Origin: Lucinisca nassula
Lineage: Eukaryota > Mollusca > Bivalvia > Lucinida > Lucinidae
Assembly (NCBI GenBank): GCA_963580285.1
Contig: OY757011.1
Span: 103,798,507 to 103,862,506 of the forward strand
Direction: 5' to 3'
Length of the DNA: 64,000 nucleotides
A program made the translations under genes and the position numbers. The notes under the pieces are model-generated. The model was not told where the DNA came from. It saw nothing but the letters and a program-made list of their open reading frames with translations, and searched no databases. Below, in pieces: positions 1 through 13,200 of this stretch. Position 1 is the stretch's first letter, and each line of letters opens with the position of its first letter.

Positions 1-642
1 ATACTATTCACAACAGAGCCTTCAAACTTCACATGAATGTTCCTTGGGACAAGACCTTTTCAGTGATACCACACTTTTTTGATCTGTGACCTTGACCTTT
101 GAACTTTGACCTATTTTTCGAAAATTTAACCGAAAACCTTAACCTTGACCATATTTCCAAAAGTATTTGGCCTACCTTCATGAAACTTCATACACATACT
201 CACCATCACAAGAGCTACATTCCCTACAAGTTTTATAACTCCATCTTGCAATTTGATTGAATTATCTTCCCTTTTCTCTCCGTTTTTTTTTAAATTGTTT
301 TTGTCTCTTATTTCAATACTATTCACAACAGAGCCTTCCAACTTCACATGAATGTTCCTTGGGACAAGACCTTTTCAGTCATACCACACTTTTTGACCTG
401 TGACCTTGACCTTTGAACTTTGACCTATTTTTCGAAAAATTAACCAAAAAACTTAACCTTGACCATATTTCCAAAAGTATTTGGCCTACCTTCATGAAAC
501 TTCATACACATACTCACCATCACAAGAGCTACATTCCCTACAAGTTTTATAACTCCATCTTGCAATTGGATTTGACTTAGAACTTTTGTTTTCTAAAAGA
601 AACTGCAGACGAGCGTTGGCACCCGCTTGCGGTGCTCTTGTT
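1..642 (+). repeat. 3' part of a tandem-core helentron-like element
   Basis: Two direct units with a 315 bp period (1-315 and 316 to about 575) are followed by a terminal region with a GC-rich imperfect hairpin and CTCTTGTT at 635-642. The units are rich in TGACCTTGACCT-type motifs. A related array lies at 47636-48465. The 5' end is outside the window. Confidence 0.7.
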
Positions 643-1147
643 GTCCTTGACATACATTTCATGGTTCACTGACTTTTTGCCCCCACAGGTTCAAATTCCT
701 GAAATCTAGTTTCGCCTGTCAGATAATTGATACTGAACGAAGCTAAAACTAGTGCTGTGTATAAAAAGCTCATTATTGGATTTCCTATAGCGCTATTGAT
801 AAAGCAACTGACCTAACATCAATAAAAATAGTACAGGACTATTAATAACCGTAATCTTGGTTTCCCAAAAGTAGTCGTGTGGACAACAGCACAATTTCAG
901 TTCTTTGCTTTATAACTTTGGGTCGACTGGTAAACCAAAATATAGGCCTGACATCCCTTATATGACAAATGAACTTGTCTAACATATAACAATGGAAGAA
1001 TCCACTAGTATACAATGGGTTAAGGAGCAGTCTTATATACTGAACAGGTTAATTTTGCAATACCAATGTATTTATTTCTGTACGGGTTGATTTTGGAATA
1101 CCAACATATTTGTTCTGACAGTAATTCCAGTATGTTTTTTCTCACAG
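643..1147. other. Intronic sequence, mostly unrecognised, with a MITE fragment
   Basis: No coding signal is seen. Positions about 940-1022 match the right half of the TTAA/CCCATT hairpin MITE family: TAGGCCTGACA, a run ending in TATACAATGGG, then TTAA. The rest is unassigned intron upstream of the first visible NUP85 exon. Confidence 0.5.
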
Positions 1148-1279
1148 ATACTATGTGGAGAGGAAGCAGTGTTCTCAGAGTTACGGGACCTGTGTGAGAC
1201 ATGGTATCACATGTTAGTATCCAAAATGTTGTATCAGAGACCCACAGTGAAGTCAGTAGATCTTCATTTCTATGTTCAG
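1148..1279 (+). CDS. NUP85: NUP85 exon (first in window), visible residues 1-44
   Basis: The exon is 132 nt, preceded by CTCACAG and followed by GTAGGT, phase 0 at both ends. It begins [16 protein letters not shown] and ends HFYVQ. It corresponds to the vertebrate Nup85 segment in which an ELRDLC helix is followed by TWYHMLVS. The frame is open across the whole exon, and the next exon continues without a frame change. Confidence 0.93.
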
Positions 1280-4200
1280 GTAGGTAAAAGCAGATGAATG
1301 AATTACATTGTAATGGTAAAATTAGGTGGTGGACTCATGGCTTAGTCTGGAGGTTCAAGCTCCTCTCATTTGAGCATGGTGCATATTGCTCATAAAAAGT
1401 ACGAATGAGTGAGCCTATTTTCCTCCTCAATTAAGCAGAGAATGCTATTTGTCCTGCTCACAAATTTTAGAAAGCCAACAATTGAGCAGGACAAAGCTCA
1501 AGTGACCTTGGTGTGTGTTTGACTGGTGATCTGATTATTGCAGGCTCTACCCTTACTAGGTCCAATTTGATATTTTCATGAAGATTGAAGCTGGTGTAGG
1601 TTGCTCAGTCAGATGCAGGTCCAAGAGGTGACCAGAAGGGCGCGGGTTCGATAGCTGCCAGGGTCAGAAAGATTATTTCGTGGAGATAGATTGTGAAATC
1701 GTTTGTAAAGTCATTCTCCTTCTTCTGCTGATTCAAGAAGGGCAGTTGTCAGTTTCTGGCAAAGAAAGTGCACTGTACTGGTTAACCACTAATGTATAAG
1801 CCTGTCAGGTAGACTGACTAGCTCAGTATGGCCTAAATAGTGTTGACTGGGTATTTAAACTTCAAGCAAACAAACGAATCATGAGATTGACCAGGAAATA
1901 TTTGTTATGGTCATTCTCTCCCTTCAGCTGATTTAGGAAAGGCAGTTGTTAGTTGCTGGCGAAAGAATGTGCTCTGTACTTCATTGACTCTTGAGAAGGT
2001 CTGCGCCTGACCAAGAAAGGTATTTCTTGCACACCAGAAAAGGAAATCCGTGATTTTACCCTGGGATAGAAATTTATGTTCTGACCCTGGTGTTCCGACC
2101 CCAAATCGAATATAATAGCGTGTTTGATAAATGCACTGGTTGATTACAACCTCATGCGCGGCGTCGTCATGCGTGACGTCACTAAACATTCCTGTTGTGT
2201 CATCACAAAATGGCGGACATCAGTAACCGAAGTGACAGCAGCGTTAAAAATTCGCAATAGAAATGGAAGGTATGCAAGAAAAAGAATCCAATATGGGTGT
2301 GAGGGTGGATAGAAAAATCCATCCCTCGGGACCACTGTCCGGCATCACTCGGCAAGCCTCGTGATGCCGGACAGTGACCCTTGGGACTGATTTTTCTAGC
2401 CACCCCTCACACCCATATAAGATTCTTATAGGAAAAGTTTACTGAACCGACAGCATGACCAAACTAGTGTTGACCTTGTTAAATTGCAGACTACACCTCA
2501 ACTTCATTATAACACAGTTTAATATAACACGGTTTTGGATATATCATGGTTTCTAGATGGATCCCAAAAATGTGTAGATTATATAGAAAAATTTTCTATA
2601 TAATCTACACATTTTCGTTTGGATATAACATGGTTGTTTAACTAACATGGTTACTGCTTTGGACCCCTTTAATAGTGTTATAAAGAGATTGTGATTTAAA
2701 TAAAAGGGGTTGGTTGAGTAAGGCAAAGGAGCTGTGTAGCTGTCATTTTTGGGGCATCCAACTGATAATGACTGGAGGGGGAATGGTTTTATTTTTTTCT
2801 GTGTCTCCAATTTCTTTATCCTTTTTCTCATTTTCTCTCCTTTTAATCTCCTCTGCTATTTGTTCAATCTCCTCTGTTTTTCTGTCACGATTCTGAATGA
2901 CCCTCAAGGATTAAACTCCAACACAACACCAACAGTACAGAGGATATAACGTGTTATAATGACAGTATTTGTTCCCTATTATTGTGCCATTATAATGGAT
3001 TTGCCGTTATAAAGAATCCCAGTTAGGATTATGATAGGTTATAAAAGGTCTTTTCCACATAATTACTCCTAGAAACGAATGTTATAGACATTTGTTAGAA
3101 TTGCATCGATGAGAGGATTCTGACAAATGTCTTTCTTGGAGTATTAAATTACAAGAATTTTTCATGACTGGATTTGATTTGGGCATTTCCAACCCGAGGG
3201 AATCCCACATTGCTCAGAATCTAGGCTAAACCTTGAGCTAAGAATTCATTCCATTGAAATTATAACGAGTTTTGCCGTTATAACGAATGTAGTTATAACG
3301 CGGGTCCTCTGTATCGTGGTAAAGAAAATTCCAGGTCTATTGGCATCCAGCTGATGTATGCTGAATAATATAAACTTACTGTAATGATGCTAAATATTGA
3401 GACAGATAGGCCTAAGCAAACAGTGCAGATCCAGATCAGACTGCTCCTGAAGGAGCAGTCTGATCAGGGTCTACACTGTTTGCCATTCCGTCTTGCACCT
3501 TTTGGACTCCTTGCTGGATTGTGAAATAAATTTGTTAAATTTTTTTGTAGAATTATAGCAAGTTCTCAGGGTGTTTAGGATTTTTACGGTATTTTCACTG
3601 CTACATTCCAGAAATGCTTAGATGAGTACCGCAGTGATGGCAGGCTGGGAGAGTTAGACAGTATTCTATTATCAGCCTTGGAGTTTGATATACATCAAGT
3701 CATTAAAGATTGCAGGTAGTGTAGTAATACGAAAAATAAGAAAAAATATGAGTGATGAAAGTTCCTGCAAAAGGGTATATTATAAGAATCTTTCATGGGT
3801 GTGAGGGGTGGGTGGCAAAATCCATCCCGAGGGTCACTGTCCGGCATCAAGAGGCTTGTGACAGTGATCCTGAGGGACGGATTTTTTATCCACACATGCA
3901 GGATTCGTTTCATTGCATACCTTACATCTGAGGGTGGGTTTTTTAATACAGCAGTCACTTAGGTTGCCGACGTCTGCCATATTGTGATGACACTACAGTG
4001 ATATTTAGTGACGTCACGTAACATGCTGTGACGTCAACCATAACGAAGGCGCATATGACGCGCGAGAATATTTGATTTTGGGTAAGAGGGTTAGAACAAA
4101 ATTTCTATTCCATGCTAAAACTATGGCTTTCCTTCTCTGGTGTGCAAGAATAATGGATCTGGTATGTTATGTGGTTGGAATTACTAATAATTGAATCAGT

Positions 4201-7200
4201 ATCATACATAGAACTTCAAGAACCCCAATAATGTTGGGACCATGAAAATTTGTTCGAGAACGGGGTAATAAAAAAAGTACTCGGTGTAAACCTTAGCACC
4301 AAGTCATGTGACATAATGGGGAGGACTGAAGGATATCTTTCGATACTTTCTCACATTTTGTACCAGAAATCCCAAATGGGTAATTGGCAAACAGAGCAGG
4401 CCCGGATCAGACAGCACAGAACATGGCATTTGATCAGGGCCTACACTGTTTGCAAAAAGTTCAACTATTTTCCGAATAAACTTTGAAGAAAACACAACCG
4501 GGCACCCCTATATTTTGAAATGGATTTGTGCCATATTTAAGGTGAAAGATTCCATTCAGTACAAAATGGGTTTAAGAAATAAAGGAATGTAGTTTTACTA
4601 CCCAGCATTTCTCTTCAAGGTAAACTCAGAAAAACATCCCTAAATTATCCTAAATATGTGGGTGTCTGGAGCTATCAGAAGAATTCTCCAGGGCTTTAAG
4701 GAGAATGGGAACACCTTCAGGGGAGGCATCTCTTGCAAAAGTATTTTTGTCTCCCATGTCAATAGGGATCAACTCTTAAAGGAAAGAATTTGCTCCAGAG
4801 GGGCAAATTCTTTCCTGAGTAGACCCCTTTTTCAGTGGGACAGGGCTGATAGAAAAGAGAACAGGAAGTCCCGAAACTTGTCTCCCTTTGAAAAATGGCG
4901 GAAAAATCTTAGGTGTTCCCATTCCCTTTAAGAGCGAGCTCAAAATATCCATGGTAAACCAAACATCCATGCTCAGGTTATTAAAGTTCACTGAACTTGG
5001 TCTTATATTGGTCGTATCTACCGTTATCCTGCTGAATTAAATTAATTTAGCCACACATATTTCTGTATATCCACCAAATTTCTGTCTATCCACCAATTTC
5101 AAGTAGGGCATTTGTCAGATTCTGGCTAAAGAATGTGCACTGTACTGGTTAACGGCTTGCCCAGGAAAAGTGTGGATAGTTAAACTGACCGGTTCAAAAA
5201 TGACCTATAATAGTGTTGACTGGGCTGTTAAACTCCAATACAAACAAACAAAAACTATCCACCAGTCAAATTGCTTGATATAAAGTATTCGTTCAGTTAA
5301 CAAACTGCATTGCAAACAGTGTAGATTCTGCTTCAGAAGGCATCTGATCTGGATCTCCACAGTTTTTAGGTCAACTGGAACCAGTCAGCTTATGCCTCTG
5401 ATTAACTAACAACTTTATTAACTTTGTTCAACTTGGCCCACCTGGTCTCATTCTTAGAACAATTAACATGTAATTTTGTATATTTCAGTGTACTTCTAAG
5501 CAGCTGGTGGTTTGTGGCCCATTTCACAGATCTTCTACATCATTGTGGACAGCTGGAATCACACAGGCTAGAGTAAGTAACATTTGTTACAAATTGTGTC
5601 AGTCTTATGTGTAAATTCAACACACCTAAACCTCATTAAAACCCTGGGCCAGTTGTTTATAAGTAACCACGTCATTAGTTTACATATCGTTAAAACTTTG
5701 ATTGTTTAATTTGGCAAATATGCAAATATGTTTGCTGAAAAAAAGCTCGTTTTTTTTTTCAGCAAAAATACCAAATTTTTAGATATTGTACTTGCTAGAA
5801 CAGTTAACAATTGGCAAATATGCAAATATTTTTGCTGAAAAAAATCTGAGCAGCTTCTGCAAATGCAAAAGCTGCTCACTTTTTTCAGCATAAATACCAA
5901 AAAAAATCTGTGCAGCTTTTGCAAATGCAAAAGCTGCTCACATTTTTTTATCAGCAAAAATACCAGAATTTTAGATATTGTACTTGCTAGAACAGTTAAC
6001 AATATGACCACTAACGAGCTTGTTAAGCTAATGAAGCTTTGAACAACCGGGCCCAGTTCATCATAACATTATTTTGAAATAACACGGTTTAAAGATGGAT
6101 CCCAAAAATGTTTAGATCATACGGAATATATTTTCTTTATAATCTATAACATGGTTGCTCAACTAAACTGGTTTCAACTTTGGATCCTAATGAGGCTGTG
6201 GTGTTCTGACCGTAAATAAAGGTTCTGGTACTTTGTATCCTGTAGGTGAACTGTTTCCAAGAGAAAACTGATACTCAAGTATTTCAAAATGTTTATCCGT
6301 AAACCATAAGAATAAAAATTGATTAAGGATGTGGACATCTTTTTTAAATGTAAGTAGGGACCATGAACACATATAAATCAATATTCCTTAGAAAGAAATT
6401 GTCTGTAACTATTTTCCAAAGTGTCAATGAACTGTCAGTGAATGGTCTACAAAATATATGTCGGTGAACAGTCTTTCTGTGTTAAGATTTGTCATGTTTT
6501 TTCATGCTTCAATCGTGCGTCGTTATAGCCTTTGAATGATTGTTACAAAAATTGCCATCCATGTTAATAATAGCACATAAATTTTACAATTAAAAGCCTG
6601 CTTTGGACATTCTGTCCCTTCTTCTGGTTTAAGATTTGAAGTTATCAGTGACTGGCAAAAGAAAGTGTACAGGTTTAACCACTTAGACTGACTTAGCCTG
6701 CCTTGAGCATCACTTGGTCACATGAGAGGTGCCATATGCGAGGTTCATCAATTGAAGGTCAGGGGCCATTTGTCCAAAGCATCGTTAGCTTAATGAGCTT
6801 GTTAGCGGTCAAATTGTTATCTGTTCTGGCAAGTACAATATCTAAAATTCTATTATTTTTGCTGAAAAAAATTGAGAAGCTTGCAATAGCTGCTCACATT
6901 TTTTTTTCAGCAAAAATATTAGAATATTTGACATATTAAATGATCAGTTTTAACAGCATGTTAGCTAACGACATCGTTAGTTTTAAACAACTGACCCCTG
7001 GTTGTTATTTACCAGGTATTCTGGTTTTGCCCACTTGATCAACAATCCACTTGACATAACTAAAATAATCTTCAAAGGGCTGTAAAATAAATAAATAAAA
7101 AAAAAAAAAAAAAACAGCCAGGGAGAAAACTGTCCTTAGTTTAAATGTGATTTGTGTCCACACTGTTTAAAACAATGACTTTTAAACTAAGCAGCAGGCA

Positions 7201-10200
7201 ACAAAGCAGACGGCAGTTGCTGTGATTGGCATGTTAAGGTGAATGGGAACACCTTCAGGGGAGACAACTCCTGCAAAAGTATTTATGTCTCCCATGTCAA
7301 TAGGGGTCAACTCTTAAAAGAAAGAATTTGCTCCTGAGGAGCAAATTCTTTCCTTTAAGAGTAGACCCATTTTTCAGTGGGACAGGGCTTATAGAAAAGC
7401 AAACAGGAAATCCCGAAAGCTATCTCACTTTGAAATGTGGTGTAAAAATCTGCCAGATGTTCCCATTTCTCTTAAGAGTTAAATTATTTTCCTCTTTCAG
7501 GTATGGTAATATTAGAGAATTCCAGCTGTTAGAATATGCGTGTAGTCTTATGTCTCATAAAAGGTAGGTTTGACATGTGTTCTAGTTTAGAAATAGAAGG
7601 CCAAATAAAAATATGTATGAGTAGGATTCCATGTCAGAAAAATAAATTGAGAGGGTCGGTCGGGTATTTTACAAGAATCATAACTCTGGATAAGAAGGAA
7701 TAGTGAGGCTAATTTTCCTTATTTCATGTCAGAAACATATGTTGTGGGTACTTGTTAGAATCGCCTCACTGAGGCGATTCTAACAAGTACCCACAACATA
7801 CGTTTTGATGGAGAAATAGTAAGAATTATATCTGTAGGTACCATGAAAATCCTAAGAATTCGGACACCTTGATTACTTGCTGTAATTCTCCTAAAATTTT
7901 AACAAATTTGTTTCACAGTCCAGCTAGGAGTCCAAAAGGTGGAGACAGAAGGGCAAACAGTGTAGATCCTGATCAGACTTCAGGAGCAGTCTGATGTGGG
8001 TCTGCACTGTTTGCTGAGGCCTCTCTGTCCCAATACTTAGGATAATTACGATATGTACAAACAGATTTAGCACAAAAGAGGTCAATTATACCACAAAAAA
8101 GCATTATTAAAAAAAAATCTAGGTTTCACAAAAACAATTAGGTAGGATTGGGGAAATCTTAAACACAGTTGACTCTCGTTATCTCGACCTCCCCTATCTC
8201 GATCCTATCACTTATGTCGAACCGATTTCTAAGTCCCGTATATTTCCCCTATATATTTATTGTATTTCAACTTTGTTTGATTTGAGGTATAATGTCTTCT
8301 TAACACTATTTAGGTCATTTTTGGAGACGTTGCTTCCAATTGTATGGGACTTTTACATGACATTGTTACATCTCAAGCCCTGTCGCCCAATGAAACCAAT
8401 AGGGTTTATATGCATGGACGGTCCAACACGCACCACTTTGCCTTGGCAGGCTAAGACATTCTAAGCAGTTTACAAGTACTCATGTGCGGTTGGTTTCAGC
8501 TCTGGAAGCATTATGCAGCCCAATCTATTTCTCCAAGCCCTGATGGGCAGCGCCCTATTCCTTTAAATACACCAATTGAATGACAAAAGTGAAGATCCAG
8601 ATCATATGGCTTTTCCTTGTTCTCATTGCAAAGGAGACTGTTATATACCTCCAGCACGAAGGCGACTGCCGAGGCAGCAACAACACCTGACTATCCTCTG
8701 AAGAGAAATAGGTACACCTTCAGGGGAGGCAACTCCTGTAAAAGTATTTTTATCTCTCATATCAATAAGGCTCTACTCTTAAAAGAAAGATTTTGCTCCT
8801 CAGGAGCAAATTCTTTCCTTCAAATGTAGATCCGTTTTTTTCCGTGAGACAGAGTTTATAGAAAAGCAATCAGGAAGTCCTGAAAGTTGTCTCCCTTTGC
8901 AAAATGATGGAAGAATCTGCCAGGTGTATACATTCCCCTTAACCCCCGACTTGTAATGGTATTAATGATATGAGAACAACCGATGTTATTAGTTTTGAAC
9001 AAGTGGACCCTGTTCTTTTCTTTCAGTTTATGGCAGATTGGAGTTGACTACCTTGATGAATGTTCAGAGTATGGCAGGTAACACCAGATTGTTAAAAACT
9101 TGTAACTAGTTGCACCATGTCTTTAGAGTGCTTAAAATGTCTGTGATTGTTGATTGCTAAACTGGGCTCAGACAGCCTCTCATTTCACATAAAACTATGA
9201 AACTGCAACTCTTAACCCTTATCATGCTGTTCCCTACAACCCCTATCTTTGTAAACAGTGTAGATCCAGATCAGATGGCTTCTGAAGAAGCCATCTGATC
9301 TGGATCTACACTGTCATTCAGTTTGTGAATTCAAAGGAAAATATTACAGTCCAACGTGTATTAAGCAAGCACATATGGGATATTCAAAAAGTGCTTGTTT
9401 AAGACAGGTGTTTGCTTAACACAGGCGAATTTTAATGCATTTTCCCTTTTCGGGAACTGAATGCCTTCTAGCTTAAGACAGGTTGCTTGCTTAATAGAGG
9501 TGGCCACTCAGACAGGTTTTACTGTAATCTGATTGGCTGTTGGTCAGAAATGGGGGTGGCTAATTATAGCCCCGCTTTGAAAAAGTGGGGGCTATATTGG
9601 ATTTGGCTTGTCCGGAATTCCGTCTGTCTGTCTGTCTGTCTGTAATATTTGTTTGTCCGGAATTCCGTCTGTAATATTTGATAGTGGGTACCTTGTTACC
9701 GCAACTCCTCTTACAGTTCTAGGTCAATCCTTTTGAAACTTTACAGGTGTTTTCATATAGGTCTGAAGATGTGCATATTCTTTTTTCATTATCCTTAAAT
9801 AATTTTTTTCACTTATTTCACCTTTTTTAACTTAGACAATTTTTGAGATCTACTAATGTTAAAATGTATAGGGAGTAGCTACCTTGTTACCGCAACTCCT
9901 CTTACAGTTCTAGGTCAATCCTTTGGAAACTTTACAGGTGTTTTCATATAGGTCTGAAGATGTGCATATTCTTTTTTCATTATCCTTAAATAATTTTTTT
10001 CACTTATTTCACCTTTTTTAACTTAGACAATTTTTGAGATCTACTAATGTTAAAATGTATAGGGAGTAGCTACCTTGTTACCGCAACTCCTCTTACAGTT
10101 CTAGGTCAATCCTTTGGAAACTTTACAGGTGTTTTCATATAGGTCTGAAGATGTGCATATTCTTTTTTCATTATCCTTAAATAATTTTTTTCACTTATTT

Positions 10201-13200
10201 CACCTTTTTTAACTTAGACAATTTTTGAGATCTACTAATGTTAAAATGTATAGGGAGTAGCTACCTTGTTACCGCAACTCCTCTTACAGTTCTAGGTCAA
10301 TCCTTTTGAAACTTAACAGGTGTTTTCATATAGGTCTGAAGATGTGCATGTGCTTTTTTCATTATCCAAAACTTATTTTTTAACTTAGACAAGGCGTAGG
10401 TACCTTGTTAGGGATTTAACCCTCTCACAAGTCTTTACCTTTAATTCATAAGTCTTTCTCCTCTGACAGGGCTATAGCGGGGCTATAGTCAGATCCTCTG
10501 ACAGTTCTAGTTTAAATATTCAGCAGGATAAGGGTGTAAGTTTTTATACAGCTATAGCTCCAGATATGGAGAGGTAAAGAGGATATTTTACCCTCACCAT
10601 GCTCAATATTTCAATATGCTACACTCCTCCCCAATTTTCAGTCAGTTGGATTGCATGTTTTCAGTTTTTACCATGGGTTCAGACGCAGAATAGAAAACAG
10701 TAAAGATTCAGATCAGCTGGCTTCTGTGAAGCCAGCTGATCTGAATCTTATACTGTTTTCTAAAAAGTATATACATGTATGTGGTTCAGCATGATGAGGA
10801 TTAAGGAATAATTTTCCTCATTTCTTGTTAGGAAGATATGTTGTGGGTACTTGTTAGGAAGATATGTTGTGGGTACTTGTTAGGAAGATAGGTTGTGGGT
10901 ACTTGTTAGAACCACTTCAGTGAGGCAGTTCTATCCAAGATATTCATGGAGAAGTAAAAAAAAATATTATTGCCAATGCTTTTTTATGCCTCGCCATTCG
11001 AAGACTGGTGGAAGGGCATGTAGCGTTGCCCCTGTCCGTTAGTTTGTCCATCCGTTCATTCGTCCATCAGAAACTTAAACGCAGTCAATAACTTTCTTAT
11101 TTCTGGATGGATTTTGAAATTACTTTGTAGAAATGTTAACCATCATGAGACGATGTGTCACATGCAAAATCCAGGTCCGTACCTCCAAGTTCAAGGTCAT
11201 ACTTAGAGCTCAAAGGTACAAAAAAGGGTCCGAAACTTAAAAGCAGTCGATAACTTTCTTATTTCTGGATGGGTTTTGAAATTATTTTATAGAAATGTTA
11301 ACCATCATGAGGCAATGTGTCACATGCAAAACCCCGGTCTGTACCTCCAAGGTTAAGGTCATACTTAGAGCTCAAAGGTAAAAAAACAGTTCGAAACTTA
11401 AAGGCAGTCGATAACTTTCTTGTTTCTGCATGGATTTTGAAATTACTTTATAGAAATGTTAACCATCATGAGGAGATGTGTCACATGCAAAACCCCGGTC
11501 TGTACCTCCAAGGTCATGGTCATACTTAGAGGTCAAAGGTAAAAAAAGGGGTCCAAAACTTAAACGCAGTCAATAACTTTCTTATTTCTGGATGGATTTT
11601 GAAATTACTTTGTAGAAATGTTAGCCATCATGAGACGATGTGTCACGTGCAAAACCAAGGGCCGTACCTCCAAGGTCAATGTCATACTTAGAGGTCAAAG
11701 GTCAAAAAAAGGATCCGAAACTTAAACGCAGTCAATAACTTTCTTATTTCTGGATGGATTTTGATATTACTTAGCAGAAATGTTGGCCATCATGAGAGAA
11801 TCTGCCTCACACAAAACTAAGGTCCTTACCTCCAAGGTCAAGGTCATAATTAGAGGTCAAATGTGAAAAAAGGGTTCAAAACTTAAACACGTCAATAACT
11901 TTCTACAGATATTTTCAGGTGGGGGCATCCGTGTCCTATGGACACATTTCTAGTTTTTTTTTTTTTCACAATTGTGGTTAATTCCTTGACCATTGGAAGC
12001 GACTTTTCGTCTTTACAACCATAGTGAAGACAAAATCAGGGAAAAGTAAATATTCTTTTTTTTATCAGATTAGCCTTATATGCATTATATGAGCATCCTC
12101 TTTCAAGGATGCCTCTGTAGCACAGTTGGTAAGGATGTCCAGCAACTGCAGTGCTTGGCGATGTCGCCATGTGTGTGTGTGGGTTCGAATCACAGCAAAT
12201 GCAAAGAAAAATTGTGTTTGTATCTCCTCCTTTTCTGCCATAATGACAGCACCACAAGATACATGAATTGCTGGGCCCAGTTGGTCAAAACTAACAACGT
12301 TGTTAGTAAACGTATCGTTAAAACTTTGATCACTAAATATGGCAAATAAATGTATGTTAAAATTTTTGCTGAAAAAATATGAGCAGCTTTTGCAAATGCA
12401 AAAGCTGCTCACATTTTTTCAGCAAAAATACCAAAATTTTCGATATTGTACTTGCTAGAACACCTAACAATTTGACCACTAACAAACTCGTTAAGCTAAC
12501 GATGCTTTGAACAACTGGCCCCTGGAGTATTATGGATATTGCAATGGAAGGTTAGGTGTACTTTCCTTGGTTTCTCACGTTTTTGCTCAGCTGGTAAGTG
12601 ATCAGCCGAGTATAAGTTCATTTATATTGATCGGCCTTTGTAGAAGACTGGTGAGCAAGAGGTCACATTCTATACCTGTTGGAATGGCAACACCTTCGTA
12701 AAGATCAACTGTGAAATCTTTTCTACAGTCATTTGATTCAAGAAGGGCAGTTGTCAGTCTCTGTCGAAAGAATTTTAACTATTTAATGTATAAGCCTGCC
12801 CAAGAAAAGTGTGGTTAGAAAATCTGGTTAAACATGGCCTGAATAGTGTTTACTGGGCTATAAAACTCCAAAACCTTGTGTATTTTCAGGAAATATCTCG
12901 AACATTACATTGACCACATGCCCATTGAAACACAGAGGAAGGCAGAGAAGATACTGACAGTCTGTGAGAAACGTAACATGTCGGAACAAGGTTGGTTGTA
13001 GAAAGATCTTTTTGGCATCCTGGATATGTCTGTTTGTGATCCACACTGATGCCAGCCCTTTTCCTGCTGATTTGTTTGTTTGATTTGAAGTTGAACCTCC
13101 CCGTCAACACTGTAAAGGTCATTTTGGAGATGTTGCTTCCAATTTTGTCGGACTTTTACCCGACATTGAGATGGAATGACATCTCAAGCCCTGCCGCCCA

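Larger units (their letters stand above)
9213..10533. mobile_element. TTAACCC hairpin MITE split by two later insertions
   Basis: The left part starts TTAACCCTTATCATGCTG and holds a CAGATCAGATGGCTTCTGAA hairpin. The right part resumes at 9526 (TCTGATTGGCTGTTGG) and again at 10513 (AAATATTCAGCAGGATAAGG). Between these parts lie a TA-MITE (9346-9524) and a helentron-like element (9565-10512). The uninterrupted copy at 26788-26964 supports the reading. Confidence 0.7.
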
